Source: Deltaproteobacteria bacterium (GTDB lineage Bacteria > Desulfobacterota > Desulfobacteria > Desulfobacterales > Desulfosalsimonadaceae). From it: a DNA stretch of 16,975 nt. Within the stretch, counting starts at the first letter, position 1. Every line of letters begins with the position of its first letter. The stretch is from contig JAJRPH010000397.1 in NCBI GenBank assembly GCA_024280875.1, positions 1-16,975 on the forward strand. Reading direction: 5' to 3'. A program made the translations under genes and the position numbers. Positions 7,133 through 15,792 of this stretch are shown piece by piece. The notes under the pieces were generated by a model. That model saw only the letters and a list, made by a program, of their open reading frames with translations, made no database searches and was not told the DNA's origin.

Positions 7133-7170
7133 CCTTCAGCCTTCTACCTTAAAACCTTAAATCTTCTACT
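7133..7170. repeat. Degenerate 7-8 bp tandem repeat
   Basis: Five consecutive units read CCTTCAG, CCTTCTA, CCTTAAAA, CCTTAAAT and CTTCTACT on the plus strand, lying in the 182-base intergenic region just after the response regulator gene. The minus strand reads as purine-rich AAGG-spaced units. The rest of this region (7002-7132) shows only a 5-bp hairpin at 7097-7109 and the ribosome site of the gene starting at 7001. Confidence 0.4.
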
Positions 7171-7183
7171 CTTTTTATGCTCT

Positions 7184-7837
7184 CTATGTATCCAAAGAGG
7201 TGAGCCCCTCCCTGAGGGCAATTTTGGTCAGCTCCGCAACACTTTTAGCATTTAATTTTCTCATAATCTGCTGTCGATGGGTTTCAACCGTTTTGACGCT
7301 CACGTGTATATGGGCGGCAATATCCTTGGTTTTTAGTCCTTCTGCAATCAACTGAAGGACCTCTCTTTCTCTGGCGGTTAACAGGGAGGACGGGGAGGAG
7401 TCGCTGCTTTCAAGTATATTTGCATAATCTTTCATGACCGTGTCTGCAATTTTCGGGCTCATGTAATTTTGGTTAGCGATAACTGCGGAAATGGCGGAAA
7501 CCAGCGCATCAAATGCGCAGTTTTTCAGCAGATAGCCTGATACACCGGCTTTTAACATTCCTACCACATACCGTTTGTCCGAATACATGGAAAGAGCAAT
7601 GATCTTTGTGTCCGGCAACTCAGCGATGATCTGCCGGGTAGCCTCTATTCCATTTAATTCAGGCATGTTAATGTCCATTACAATTACATCGGGATGGAGT
7701 TCCTGCGCCAGTCGGACAGCCTTACGACCATTATCCGCTTCACCGATAACGATCATGTTCTTCTGGCCTTCAAGCAGTGCTTTCAAGCCGTCTCTGGTGA
7801 TTTTGTGATCATCTGCAAGCAGAATTTTTATATCCAT
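7184..7837 (-). CDS. NarL/FixJ-family response regulator
   Basis: A 217-residue DNA-binding response regulator, the output partner of the adjacent hybrid histidine kinase. The receiver domain (about 1-120) has the acidic pair D9/D10 in LLADDH, the phospho-acceptor D55 in VIVMDINMPELNG, the switch residue S83 in ALSMYSD and K105 in GYLLKN. The LuxR-type helix-turn-helix (about 153-210) reads TAREREVLQLIAEGLKTKDIA then SVKTVETHRQQIMRKL. All phosphorylation residues are intact, so it should be functional. It begins 15 bases after the kinase stop, with AGGAA 7 bases before its ATG, so the two are cotranscribed. Target genes cannot be deduced; the peptidase gene upstream is one candidate by position. 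Confidence 0.94.
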   Translation of the reverse strand: MDIKILLADDHKITRDGLKALLEGQKNMIVIGEADNGRKAVRLAQELHPDVIVMDINMPELNGIEATRQIIAELPDTKIIALSMYSDKRYVVGMLKAGVSGYLLKNCAFDALVSAISAVIANQNYMSPKIADTVMKDYANILESSDSSPSSLLTAREREVLQLIAEGLKTKDIAAHIHVSVKTVETHRQQIMRKLNAKSVAELTKIALREGLTSLDT

Positions 7838-7852
7838 CCGTTTATTCCTATT

Positions 7853-10800
7853 CTATTGTTTAATATCTTGATTTGCGTTTTTGGCAGTCATGGGTGATAT
7901 AATGGAAACGCTGGACCCATTATCCGGGTCTGATTTTATTTCCATTCGCCCGCCCTGATGCTTTAGCCGTTCCTGTATTGAAAAAATTCCAAAGCCGCCT
8001 TTTTTAACATCTTTTTCTTTTTTGGTAGCTTCAAAACCGACACCGTTGTCATGAATCACAATGCGGACAAAATCATTTTCCTTTGATATGGAAACGCTGA
8101 CATGTGTTGCCCGGGCATGCTTGACAACGTTATGCATAAGTTCCCGGGTGGCCTGGAACAGGATGATTCGCAGACTTTCATCAATCGTTTTATGCGTGTC
8201 ATCATCAATAAATTCCACTGTGATGTCATGCTGCTTCTGTGTCTGTTCGGTCAGCCAGTCAAGGGCTGCTTCGAGTCCCAGATCATACAGTATGGGGGGA
8301 CTCAACTCAAATGTCAAGGTCTGGGTGTCGGCAATGGACTGGTCAATCAGTGAATGAATTTCATCTATATGAGCTGAAGCCTTTGAAGTTGATACGGAAT
8401 CCTTGAGCAGGCGGAGCCTCATAGAGGCATTCGCCAGTGCATGTCCGATGCGGTCGTGCAGATCACTCGCGATTCTCCGGCGTTCACGTTCCTCTGCCAG
8501 CGACAGTTCTGTAGATAGTGATCTTAGCTGAGCCTGATAGCGCAAAGATTCATCTTCGCGTTTTTCGGAAATTTCACGAAGTTCTTTTTCATTTTGAATA
8601 ACACTTTCATAAAGTCGGGAATTTTCCAGTGAAATGGCTGCCTGGGAAGCCAGTAAGCTTAGTATTTTGATCCTTTCCGGTGTAAACACAGCAGGAGTTA
8701 TGTCGTTTTCAAGATATAACAGGGCCACCATCTGTGAATGCCTGATAACCGGGAGACATAAAACGGATTTAGGCTGGAATTTCAGGGTATAAGGATGCCG
8801 GATAAAGTCCCCTTCACAGCCGGCATCATCCAGTACCATATAACTCCGGGTTCGTTTTACATAATTTAACACCGGGTTAAAGAGTTCTATCCGGCTGTCG
8901 GCGGGCAGGGATTTGTATACAATGGTTTCTTCATAGTCAATGTTGTTCTGCGCTTCGAGATACATCCGGTCGGATTTGATTGTCAGAAACTGCACTTTTC
9001 GAGCCCCGGCGTTTTCCATAACAATTTTCATCAGGCTTTTCAGCAGATCTTCTAAAACAATCTCCGTTGAAATTGTCTGCAGGGCATTGACAATGGTGTT
9101 ATAATCAAGATGCTGACCGACCGGAAATGACTTTGCCGGGGGATTCATTGTCAGGAGCGATGTAAAGTTTTTTTCAAGAAGCGCCACTTTGGTTTTGGCT
9201 CCCCAATGATGGTAGCTTTGCCTGGCTTTATCCATAAATGTTTTGGCAATATCATCAAAGCCTCTTGAAATGTAAAACTTTGCCGCCGCTTCATTAGCAA
9301 TGGCATGGTTTTGCGTAAAGCCATTGGCATTTGCAGACCGGATGGCCCGGTGATAAAAAGTAATTGCCTGCCGGTCCTGTCCGGTTATACGGGCGTGTTC
9401 CGCCTCGACCAGTAAATATTTATCTTCAAAATTCTCAGGGCACTGATGGGCCAGCTGTTTTAATCGATTGCAGAAGATGAGGATCTGTCGGTGATACAGG
9501 CTCTGTTTCAGGGTGGATGAAGAAGGATAAAGCGCTACCAAAACCAGGCAGTGGTAGAAGTAATACTCCGGAATAATGATGGTTCCCATATGATAATGTC
9601 GCAGCGCCGCGCAATTTTTAGCCTCCTTGAGCGCACCGTCATAGTCCTCCATGATATATAGAAGGCGCAGTTTGATCAAATGATGCCGGCATAAAATAAT
9701 TTTAATGTCATCGGTTTGCATATCCTTGATATGCCGGGTTTCGGAAAATTGTTCATCGTTTAAACTGTGAATATGAACTGTTTTTCCTTTAAAGCATTTG
9801 ATGAACTGAATGACGGAGATCAGATAATTTAACGCCCCGATATCATGGGTTTGTTCAACGAATTCGTAAAAGCGATCGCATTCTTCCAAAATTTCATCCA
9901 GGGTCTTCCCGCCAGCGAACATAGAGAAGATCAGTGACTGAATATGGTAAACCGCATAATTTAAATCCCCTGTTTCACGAGCGGATTTCAGCCCTTCACG
10001 GTTTAATGCAATGACTTGATTGACCGGCCGGGACCATATGGTAATAGCATTGGCGAAATATAATAATACCTTGGCGGTCATTTGCGGCCCGCCGAATTTA
10101 TTTTTTGCCTTCAGCGCCAGCTCTCCGTATTGATAACCGGTGTTATAGTCCTTGAATATAGCGCAAAGGGCTGCGCCATAGATTACATAAGCAAAGGGGG
10201 AAACAGTGGAGTTGCCATGCCTGATGGCCATTTTGAAAATATTCAGCGCCAGGTACGATGCTAAATAAGGCTGGCAGAAATAGGCGGATAAACTCAGGTT
10301 CATCATCATTTCCAGGGTCAGTAAAAGACGGGAATCTGTTATTTCAGGGAGTTCAAGTAAATCGTCAATCTCTTTATTATGAAGCCTGATTTTTAAGGTC
10401 ATCAGGTTGTGCAATACATCGAGTTTGCCCACTCGTTTAGGCAGTTTGACATTAAGAAGCCGCAGTCCGGTCGAGCCGATCTTTAATGCGTCTTCATGTT
10501 TTGCAAGGCTGGCCAGCATGATCATTTTCTGGTTGTACATTGCGGCCTTATCCTCATTGGAATCGGCCCGGTCCAGCAGGACTTGGAACAGTTTCTCCGC
10601 ATCATCGAAATTATGCAGAAGATATTCACATTCCATCCGGTATTTTTTGATGTCAAAAATCAGGGTATAGTTTTCAATCCAGGCAGCATCAGTTAAAAAT
10701 TTTTCCCCAGTTTTTAAATAGTTGAGGGCCTGACGATAGGCGGCGGCATCCTTGGCTCTTTTCCCGGCCATGAGGTTGAGCCGTGCCAGCTGCTGAGCAT

Positions 10801-13105
10801 CGGTGTTTTTTCCCAGCTGATTTTTTCCCTGGTTGAAATGATGTACAATGGAAAAAATCCGGCTGGGCAGATCCCTGGGATCCGTATTCTGTAAAATCAG
10901 TTTTCCGATCTGAAGATGGATTGAGTTCTTCAGCTCTTCCGGTGCTTGAGCGTAAACAGTCAGTCTGACCTTATCATGTAAAAAATCAAAAGTCATATCA
11001 TCGGTTGGGTTTATGGGCGACTTTGGATGGTCCGTCTTTAGGCTGTTTTGGACTTGAATTTGAGTTAATAATTTTTCCATCCGTCGGTAGTCATCACCCT
11101 TTGGCAGAATTAATCCAAGCGCGATTGCTTCTCTCAAGTCCGTTATAACCGCCCGGGCAGGTTTTTCGGCAACCATTGACAGCAATGACAGAGAAAAAGA
11201 ATTGCCGATGCAGGACGCCAGCTGGAGAGTGTGCCGTGAATAAGCCCCCAGCTTCGATATCTTGGCTGCCATAAAATCAACTACATTATCGGTGATTCTT
11301 TGAGCTGTTATTCGTTCAATATCCCACTGCCAGCGGCCGTTTTCATAGTCGTATGCAAAAAAACCTTCCTTTTTCATTTTTTCCAGAAACCGCCTGATAA
11401 AAAATGGATTCCCCCGGGTTTTATCGTGGACTATTTGTGCCAGCAGTTTTACCTGGTTTGTGCCAGTCCGGAGCGTATCCGAAAGGAAATGACAGACATC
11501 AGCTTCATTGATCGGTTTTAAAGTAATGGTTTGAACCGGCACGCCTTTGTGCTCAATTAACTCAATGGAATCAAATAAAGGATGCGTGTTGCTGATTTCG
11601 TTATTGCGGTACGCGCCAATGAAATAAAAGTTTCGTGTTCCAGTGCCGGTAAATAAATATTCCATCAGTTTCAGGCCGGCCGTATCCGCCCATTGCATGT
11701 TATCGATAAAAAGTGTCAGCGGATGTTCATTTGAGGCAAGCACCTGTAGAAATTTTTCAAAAGCCATATGAAACCGGTTTTGGGCATCTTTCGGTGAAAG
11801 TTCCGGCACAGGGGGGTGTTGGCCGATAATGAATTCAATTTCCGGGAGAACATCGATGATCACCCTGGCATTTGTACCCAGGGCGTCAATTAGTTGATAT
11901 CGCCAGTCGGTAATCCTGTCGGCCGGTTCCGTCAGAATCTGTTTGATGATCTCCTGGAATGCTTGAATCAGGCCGCTGTAGGGGATCTCCTGCTGAAGCT
12001 GATCATATTGTCCGGATATAAAAACTCCCTTTTTTTTGACGACATATTTCTGGATTTCTTCAACAACCCGTGATTTCCCAATGCCTGAATAACCGGCGAT
12101 CATGGATATGCCGATATTGTTTTCCTTCACCCGGTTGAACTCATCAATCAGCATAGCCACTTCAACTTCCCTGCCGTACATTTTTTCCGGAAATCGAAAC
12201 TGCTCGGATATGTCATGCCGCGCGACCTGAAACGTGGGAAATGGTTTTTGAGTGCCGCTCTGTTTCAGGCAGTGAAGCAGATCTGATTTAATCCCATAAG
12301 CGCTTTGATAACGTTGATCCGGGGATTTTGACAACAGTTTCATGAGGATGTTTGACAGGGGCTCACCGATTTCTTTTTGGATTTTTATAGGTATTTCCGG
12401 ATGTTTAGCCATATGGGCGTGAATCAATTCCATGGGATTGCCGCCGGTAAAGGGTGGTGTGCCGGTGAGCAGTTCATAAAAGATGATACCCATTGAATAA
12501 AAATCGGTTCGGTAATCGATTTCACAATTCATCCGGCCGGTCTGCTCCGGGGAAATATATGGCAGATGCTCATTGGATATGGTGACACGGCCGCTATTTT
12601 CAGAAGTTAGCGCTACCGGAGAAAGGACGGAGTACATTCCGAACGCAAAGTCATTGATACGGATATGATTTTTTGTCGGGTCAATCGTAATGTTGGTGCT
12701 CGTCAGTCCGTTATGGGCCAGGCCGACTTTATGCAGGTCATTGATCGCCGTTACGACCTGAACGGCGATTTGGATAAATTGATCAGAATTTAAGGGACCG
12801 GTTTTTACTAAATATTCTGTTAACGAAACCCCGGCGAATTCTTCTATGGTAAAGGCAATACCAGCTGATGATGCCTCTGAAATTTTTTCAATGGCATACA
12901 CGCGGACGATGTGATGGGAAATTAATTTTTTCAGGGGTAAAAAATATTGATAAATTTTGTCGGATAAGCCTTTGATCTTTGGGTCGACAGGTAGAAAAAG
13001 GATTTTTACCTTGCTGGAGGACTGAATATGACAGGCGGAATAAATTTTAACCCCGCTTTTTGAGGGGAGTTCAAGGAGAATTTCGTAACCGTCCAGATTA
13101 AACAT
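7853..13105 (-). CDS. Giant hybrid sensor: Ser/Thr (pseudo)kinase - AAA ATPase - helical repeats - GAF - HisKA_3 histidine kinase
   Basis: A 1750-residue cytoplasmic signalling protein without membrane segments, built like the HstK-type hybrid kinases. Domains: protein-kinase fold (about 5-280, with SPEQTGRMN and DFYSMGIIFYELLTG); AAA_16-type ATPase (about 308-600) with Walker A GYSGIGKSR (338-346) and Walker B LFIDNMQWAD (465-474); long helical, TPR-like region (about 760-1320); GAF (about 1346-1495); short coiled coil; HisKA_3 with phospho-acceptor H1550 in ASDLHDRIGHALANA; and HATPase with N1659 in RELMHNVVKHA, DNGVG and GGFGIFSIQERL. The histidine-kinase end looks fully active and pairs with the downstream regulator. 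The N-terminal kinase is degenerate: the HRD motif reads HNG (131-133), the following Lys is Thr135, DFG reads DFA (152-154), and the glycine loop is poor in glycine. It probably binds rather than phosphorylates. Start ATG at 13105 gives the family's usual GYEIL opening; its ribosome site is weak. Confidence 0.93.
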   Translation of the reverse strand: MFNLDGYEILLELPSKSGVKIYSACHIQSSSKVKILFLPVDPKIKGLSDKIYQYFLPLKKLISHHIVRVYAIEKISEASSAGIAFTIEEFAGVSLTEYLVKTGPLNSDQFIQIAVQVVTAINDLHKVGLAHNGLTSTNITIDPTKNHIRINDFAFGMYSVLSPVALTSENSGRVTISNEHLPYISPEQTGRMNCEIDYRTDFYSMGIIFYELLTGTPPFTGGNPMELIHAHMAKHPEIPIKIQKEIGEPLSNILMKLLSKSPDQRYQSAYGIKSDLLHCLKQSGTQKPFPTFQVARHDISEQFRFPEKMYGREVEVAMLIDEFNRVKENNIGISMIAGYSGIGKSRVVEEIQKYVVKKKGVFISGQYDQLQQEIPYSGLIQAFQEIIKQILTEPADRITDWRYQLIDALGTNARVIIDVLPEIEFIIGQHPPVPELSPKDAQNRFHMAFEKFLQVLASNEHPLTLFIDNMQWADTAGLKLMEYLFTGTGTRNFYFIGAYRNNEISNTHPLFDSIELIEHKGVPVQTITLKPINEADVCHFLSDTLRTGTNQVKLLAQIVHDKTRGNPFFIRRFLEKMKKEGFFAYDYENGRWQWDIERITAQRITDNVVDFMAAKISKLGAYSRHTLQLASCIGNSFSLSLLSMVAEKPARAVITDLREAIALGLILPKGDDYRRMEKLLTQIQVQNSLKTDHPKSPINPTDDMTFDFLHDKVRLTVYAQAPEELKNSIHLQIGKLILQNTDPRDLPSRIFSIVHHFNQGKNQLGKNTDAQQLARLNLMAGKRAKDAAAYRQALNYLKTGEKFLTDAAWIENYTLIFDIKKYRMECEYLLHNFDDAEKLFQVLLDRADSNEDKAAMYNQKMIMLASLAKHEDALKIGSTGLRLLNVKLPKRVGKLDVLHNLMTLKIRLHNKEIDDLLELPEITDSRLLLTLEMMMNLSLSAYFCQPYLASYLALNIFKMAIRHGNSTVSPFAYVIYGAALCAIFKDYNTGYQYGELALKAKNKFGGPQMTAKVLLYFANAITIWSRPVNQVIALNREGLKSARETGDLNYAVYHIQSLIFSMFAGGKTLDEILEECDRFYEFVEQTHDIGALNYLISVIQFIKCFKGKTVHIHSLNDEQFSETRHIKDMQTDDIKIILCRHHLIKLRLLYIMEDYDGALKEAKNCAALRHYHMGTIIIPEYYFYHCLVLVALYPSSSTLKQSLYHRQILIFCNRLKQLAHQCPENFEDKYLLVEAEHARITGQDRQAITFYHRAIRSANANGFTQNHAIANEAAAKFYISRGFDDIAKTFMDKARQSYHHWGAKTKVALLEKNFTSLLTMNPPAKSFPVGQHLDYNTIVNALQTISTEIVLEDLLKSLMKIVMENAGARKVQFLTIKSDRMYLEAQNNIDYEETIVYKSLPADSRIELFNPVLNYVKRTRSYMVLDDAGCEGDFIRHPYTLKFQPKSVLCLPVIRHSQMVALLYLENDITPAVFTPERIKILSLLASQAAISLENSRLYESVIQNEKELREISEKREDESLRYQAQLRSLSTELSLAEERERRRIASDLHDRIGHALANASMRLRLLKDSVSTSKASAHIDEIHSLIDQSIADTQTLTFELSPPILYDLGLEAALDWLTEQTQKQHDITVEFIDDDTHKTIDESLRIILFQATRELMHNVVKHARATHVSVSISKENDFVRIVIHDNGVGFEATKKEKDVKKGGFGIFSIQERLKHQGGRMEIKSDPDNGSSVSIISPMTAKNANQDIKQ

Positions 13106-13196
13106 TCATATACGATTCCGCTTAAAAGATGAGTTATTTGACAATTTGTTTTTTTAGGACCATTTTACATCCAGATGGTTTTGCAGGATATCATTA

Positions 13197-15671
13197 TTAA
13201 TAATATACCGAAGAAATAAAACATCCTCCTCCCCCACCACTTCCACTGTTGTTGCTGTCATTTTTAAATGTAACGGAAATGGTGTGGTCAGAGGATAAAT
13301 TGTTGAATGTATACTGGCCAACCACCCCCTGAGAGACACCGTCTACGGTTACACCTAAAATATGATACCCTGAATTTGGTGAAAAGGTAAACACCTCATT
13401 TGAATTATCAAACGCGGGAATGTCGCCGGCCGGAGAAATCGTTCCGCCGGTTCCGGCAGATGCGCTAATTTTATATGCCGTGACCATGTCGGATGGGTTC
13501 CGATAAATAGCCAGTGTTGTCGCCGGGTCACCGATCAGGTTCAAAGAGGTTAAAATTTTGTCTGATGCACCGGAATAATAGGCATCGATTTTTGACTGGG
13601 TGGTAATGGCTCCCACCCGGTTTTCTTTTTCAAAAAATATTTTTTCAAAAATAAATCGGCTTAAAAATTCATGCTCCCACTGGTGGGACAGCCCGCTGGG
13701 TGCAAAACAAGCAATCGCGCCGGTTTCCGGTGTCATGACCCATTCTTCGGCAAGACTATAATCAAAAGATTGAGAAAAATAACCGTTTAAGCAGTCCAGT
13801 GCGATGAGAAAGGTCAGGTTGCCGGGGTTTTGCAGATCGTCTACATCACCCGGTTCAATGATAAAGTTCCCGCCGCCATAGGGCTCCGCACCCCAGCGGA
13901 TCACATCTCCATGCCCCACAAAATTGGTGATTAACATCCCCTGGTCGATAAAGGACAGAATATTTCTTGTCACATCTTCTAGTGCATTATAAAGCCGGGC
14001 ATAAATTTTAATGGCGGTAAAGTCAGATGTTAGGTATGTGGCAAGCTCATCGTTTAAATCTTCAAACTGAGAGTCGTCGTCATCTGCAACAAACAGGACC
14101 TGATCCGGCGTATAGTTTTTAGCCGTCTCATACCGGATAATTTTATTTGAAATTTTTGCAAGGGTATCACTCGTATTTCCTGAGATTCTGCCGATATACA
14201 TGTCCGGCACCGGACTGTTGTCATCAAAACAGACAAATTTGTTATCAGAAGGTGTTAAGCCCAGTTCTAAAGTCGCACTTAACTGAACCGGAACAATATT
14301 TTGCTTCCCGGTTCCAAAATAGTCCCGGTAATCAAGATTGGAATCCCCGGCAAGTAGAATATACTGCGGCGCAGGAGACGTCCAGTTTTCATACGCGTAT
14401 TTTAAAAAATCGTGAACGGCTGACGGGTCGAAAAATCCAAATGAAAACACATCATAAATATCTTCGATGTCCACCATTGCAACGCGAAATCCCTGGCGCC
14501 TCCGCAGTTCACATAGTTTTTCCAGGCCCGGCATCAGGTCTTGACCCGTAATCAGGATATAGTCGGCTTCATTTGATACTTTTTTTAAGCTAAACGGGGG
14601 CTTGTATGCCATTTGATCGAATTGATTGAAGGTATCCGTGCTGAGGGCGATATATCTTTTTTCACCGCCCGGATGTTTAAACCGGGCGGTATAGCGGCTT
14701 GAATCCGATGACACGTCAATACCGGAGACCCTTTTGACGTTAGAAGGGTCCGTGATGTCAAAGATCCGGATATGACTGTTCGTAAATCCGGCAACACTGA
14801 CCGGAACAGGCGCACTTTGGTTGAGAGAAAATGTCAGCCGGTTGCCGGACGTATTCAGTCGCCGGAAATAATGAATTTCAATGGTATTAAAATAAAATAT
14901 ATCGCCAATGTCGCTGTCGGAGACGATGGTCAGGCGGTTGGCGGATGCCTGCAAAAGGGAATTGCTGATCAGCATATCCTGCGCGCTGAAACTGTTCCCG
15001 GACCATGTCAGGGTTCCGATATCCTTTCCATTGAGCGTAATAACCGCCTGGTGGGGGGTATTGCTGGCGCCCTGAAAAGATAATGTCACAACGGCTTCTT
15101 CGGAAGTGCCGACAGGCGAGGGGAGATCAAAGGTGTAGGCGGACGATTGGGGGGCGGTGAATTTATCCCAGAACCAGTAATCGGCACTCGGGGCATTGGG
15201 CGTCTGGGTCCATAAGAGATGGTTTTCTTCGATCACACGGGCATCAATAAATGTTTCAAGACCCGGCGCGGTTTCCGTGACCGTTCCGTTTGTCCATATC
15301 ATCCGCTTGCCCGGGCTGCCATTCCAGTAAAGCCAGTACACATCGGTTCCGGTAAACCGATTGTCAATACCGGTTGCATAAAATTCGATAAAATCGCCGG
15401 AGTCCATGGCTGTTCCGGCCGATGATACCAGAATGGGAATATCCGCATTTTGATGAAACATCCTAAACGTGCCGGGATTGATATTGGCTGGATTCACTTT
15501 CGCATTGGAGAAGTCATATCCGTAAATGCGGTAAATGCCTTCCTGAGATATGTCAATTTTCAGGCCCCCGCGGTCAGGACGGGAATCTTCGTCGGCTGTG
15601 ATGCCGGTGTTCGCCATGCAAAGTATCAGAATCAGCGCAATGGCGGCGAATTTTCGAAAAAAGAAGAACAT
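13197..15671 (-). CDS. Secreted gingipain-family (C25) cysteine peptidase
   Basis: An 824-residue exported protease. It begins with a signal peptide (MFFFFRKF then a hydrophobic run, likely cut after ITA at residue 26). A beta-rich N-terminal region (about 30-350) precedes the C25 catalytic domain (about 370-715), with YILLAGDSNLDYRDYF, MYIGRISG, the catalytic His587 in NFVGHGD and the catalytic Cys627 in IALDCLNGYF. A beta-repeat of the InlB/Flg_new kind follows (about 733-802, SAGTGGTISPAG to HTISVTFK), and the protein ends in GSGGGGGCFISSVYY. No T9SS C-terminal domain and no C-terminal membrane helix are seen. An in-frame TTG at 15755 would add 28 residues ahead of the signal peptide and has no ribosome site, so the ATG at 15671 is preferred, although its own site is also weak. 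It ends 91 bases before the hybrid kinase gene. Confidence 0.88.
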   Translation of the reverse strand: MFFFFRKFAAIALILILCMANTGITADEDSRPDRGGLKIDISQEGIYRIYGYDFSNAKVNPANINPGTFRMFHQNADIPILVSSAGTAMDSGDFIEFYATGIDNRFTGTDVYWLYWNGSPGKRMIWTNGTVTETAPGLETFIDARVIEENHLLWTQTPNAPSADYWFWDKFTAPQSSAYTFDLPSPVGTSEEAVVTLSFQGASNTPHQAVITLNGKDIGTLTWSGNSFSAQDMLISNSLLQASANRLTIVSDSDIGDIFYFNTIEIHYFRRLNTSGNRLTFSLNQSAPVPVSVAGFTNSHIRIFDITDPSNVKRVSGIDVSSDSSRYTARFKHPGGEKRYIALSTDTFNQFDQMAYKPPFSLKKVSNEADYILITGQDLMPGLEKLCELRRRQGFRVAMVDIEDIYDVFSFGFFDPSAVHDFLKYAYENWTSPAPQYILLAGDSNLDYRDYFGTGKQNIVPVQLSATLELGLTPSDNKFVCFDDNSPVPDMYIGRISGNTSDTLAKISNKIIRYETAKNYTPDQVLFVADDDDSQFEDLNDELATYLTSDFTAIKIYARLYNALEDVTRNILSFIDQGMLITNFVGHGDVIRWGAEPYGGGNFIIEPGDVDDLQNPGNLTFLIALDCLNGYFSQSFDYSLAEEWVMTPETGAIACFAPSGLSHQWEHEFLSRFIFEKIFFEKENRVGAITTQSKIDAYYSGASDKILTSLNLIGDPATTLAIYRNPSDMVTAYKISASAGTGGTISPAGDIPAFDNSNEVFTFSPNSGYHILGVTVDGVSQGVVGQYTFNNLSSDHTISVTFKNDSNNSGSGGGGGCFISSVYY

Positions 15672-15792
15672 CTTTAAATATAAATAATTGATTCCCAATG
15701 GATTTGATGCTCCGTTGAGTTGGTTAATGGATGGAGGAAAATTGCTGTTCCCCAATCGGTATCGCGATTGTTTGTGTATAAATTCATTAAGA

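Noticed and set aside
13154..13339. 61-residue minus-strand frame at the peptidase 3' end, considered as a frameshifted continuation
   Set aside because: Its translation shows no anchor helix or family motif, and the annotated frame ends naturally after the GGGGGCF tail.
15600..15671. Lipoprotein signal in the peptidase (cysteine at residue 18)
   Set aside because: The residue before the cysteine is Leu, not Gly/Ala/Ser, so it is not a lipobox; an ordinary signal peptidase I site after ITA fits better.
15672..15755. TTG at 15755 as the peptidase start
   Set aside because: It would put 28 residues before a clear signal peptide and has no ribosome site; the ATG at 15671 places the signal peptide at the N-terminus.
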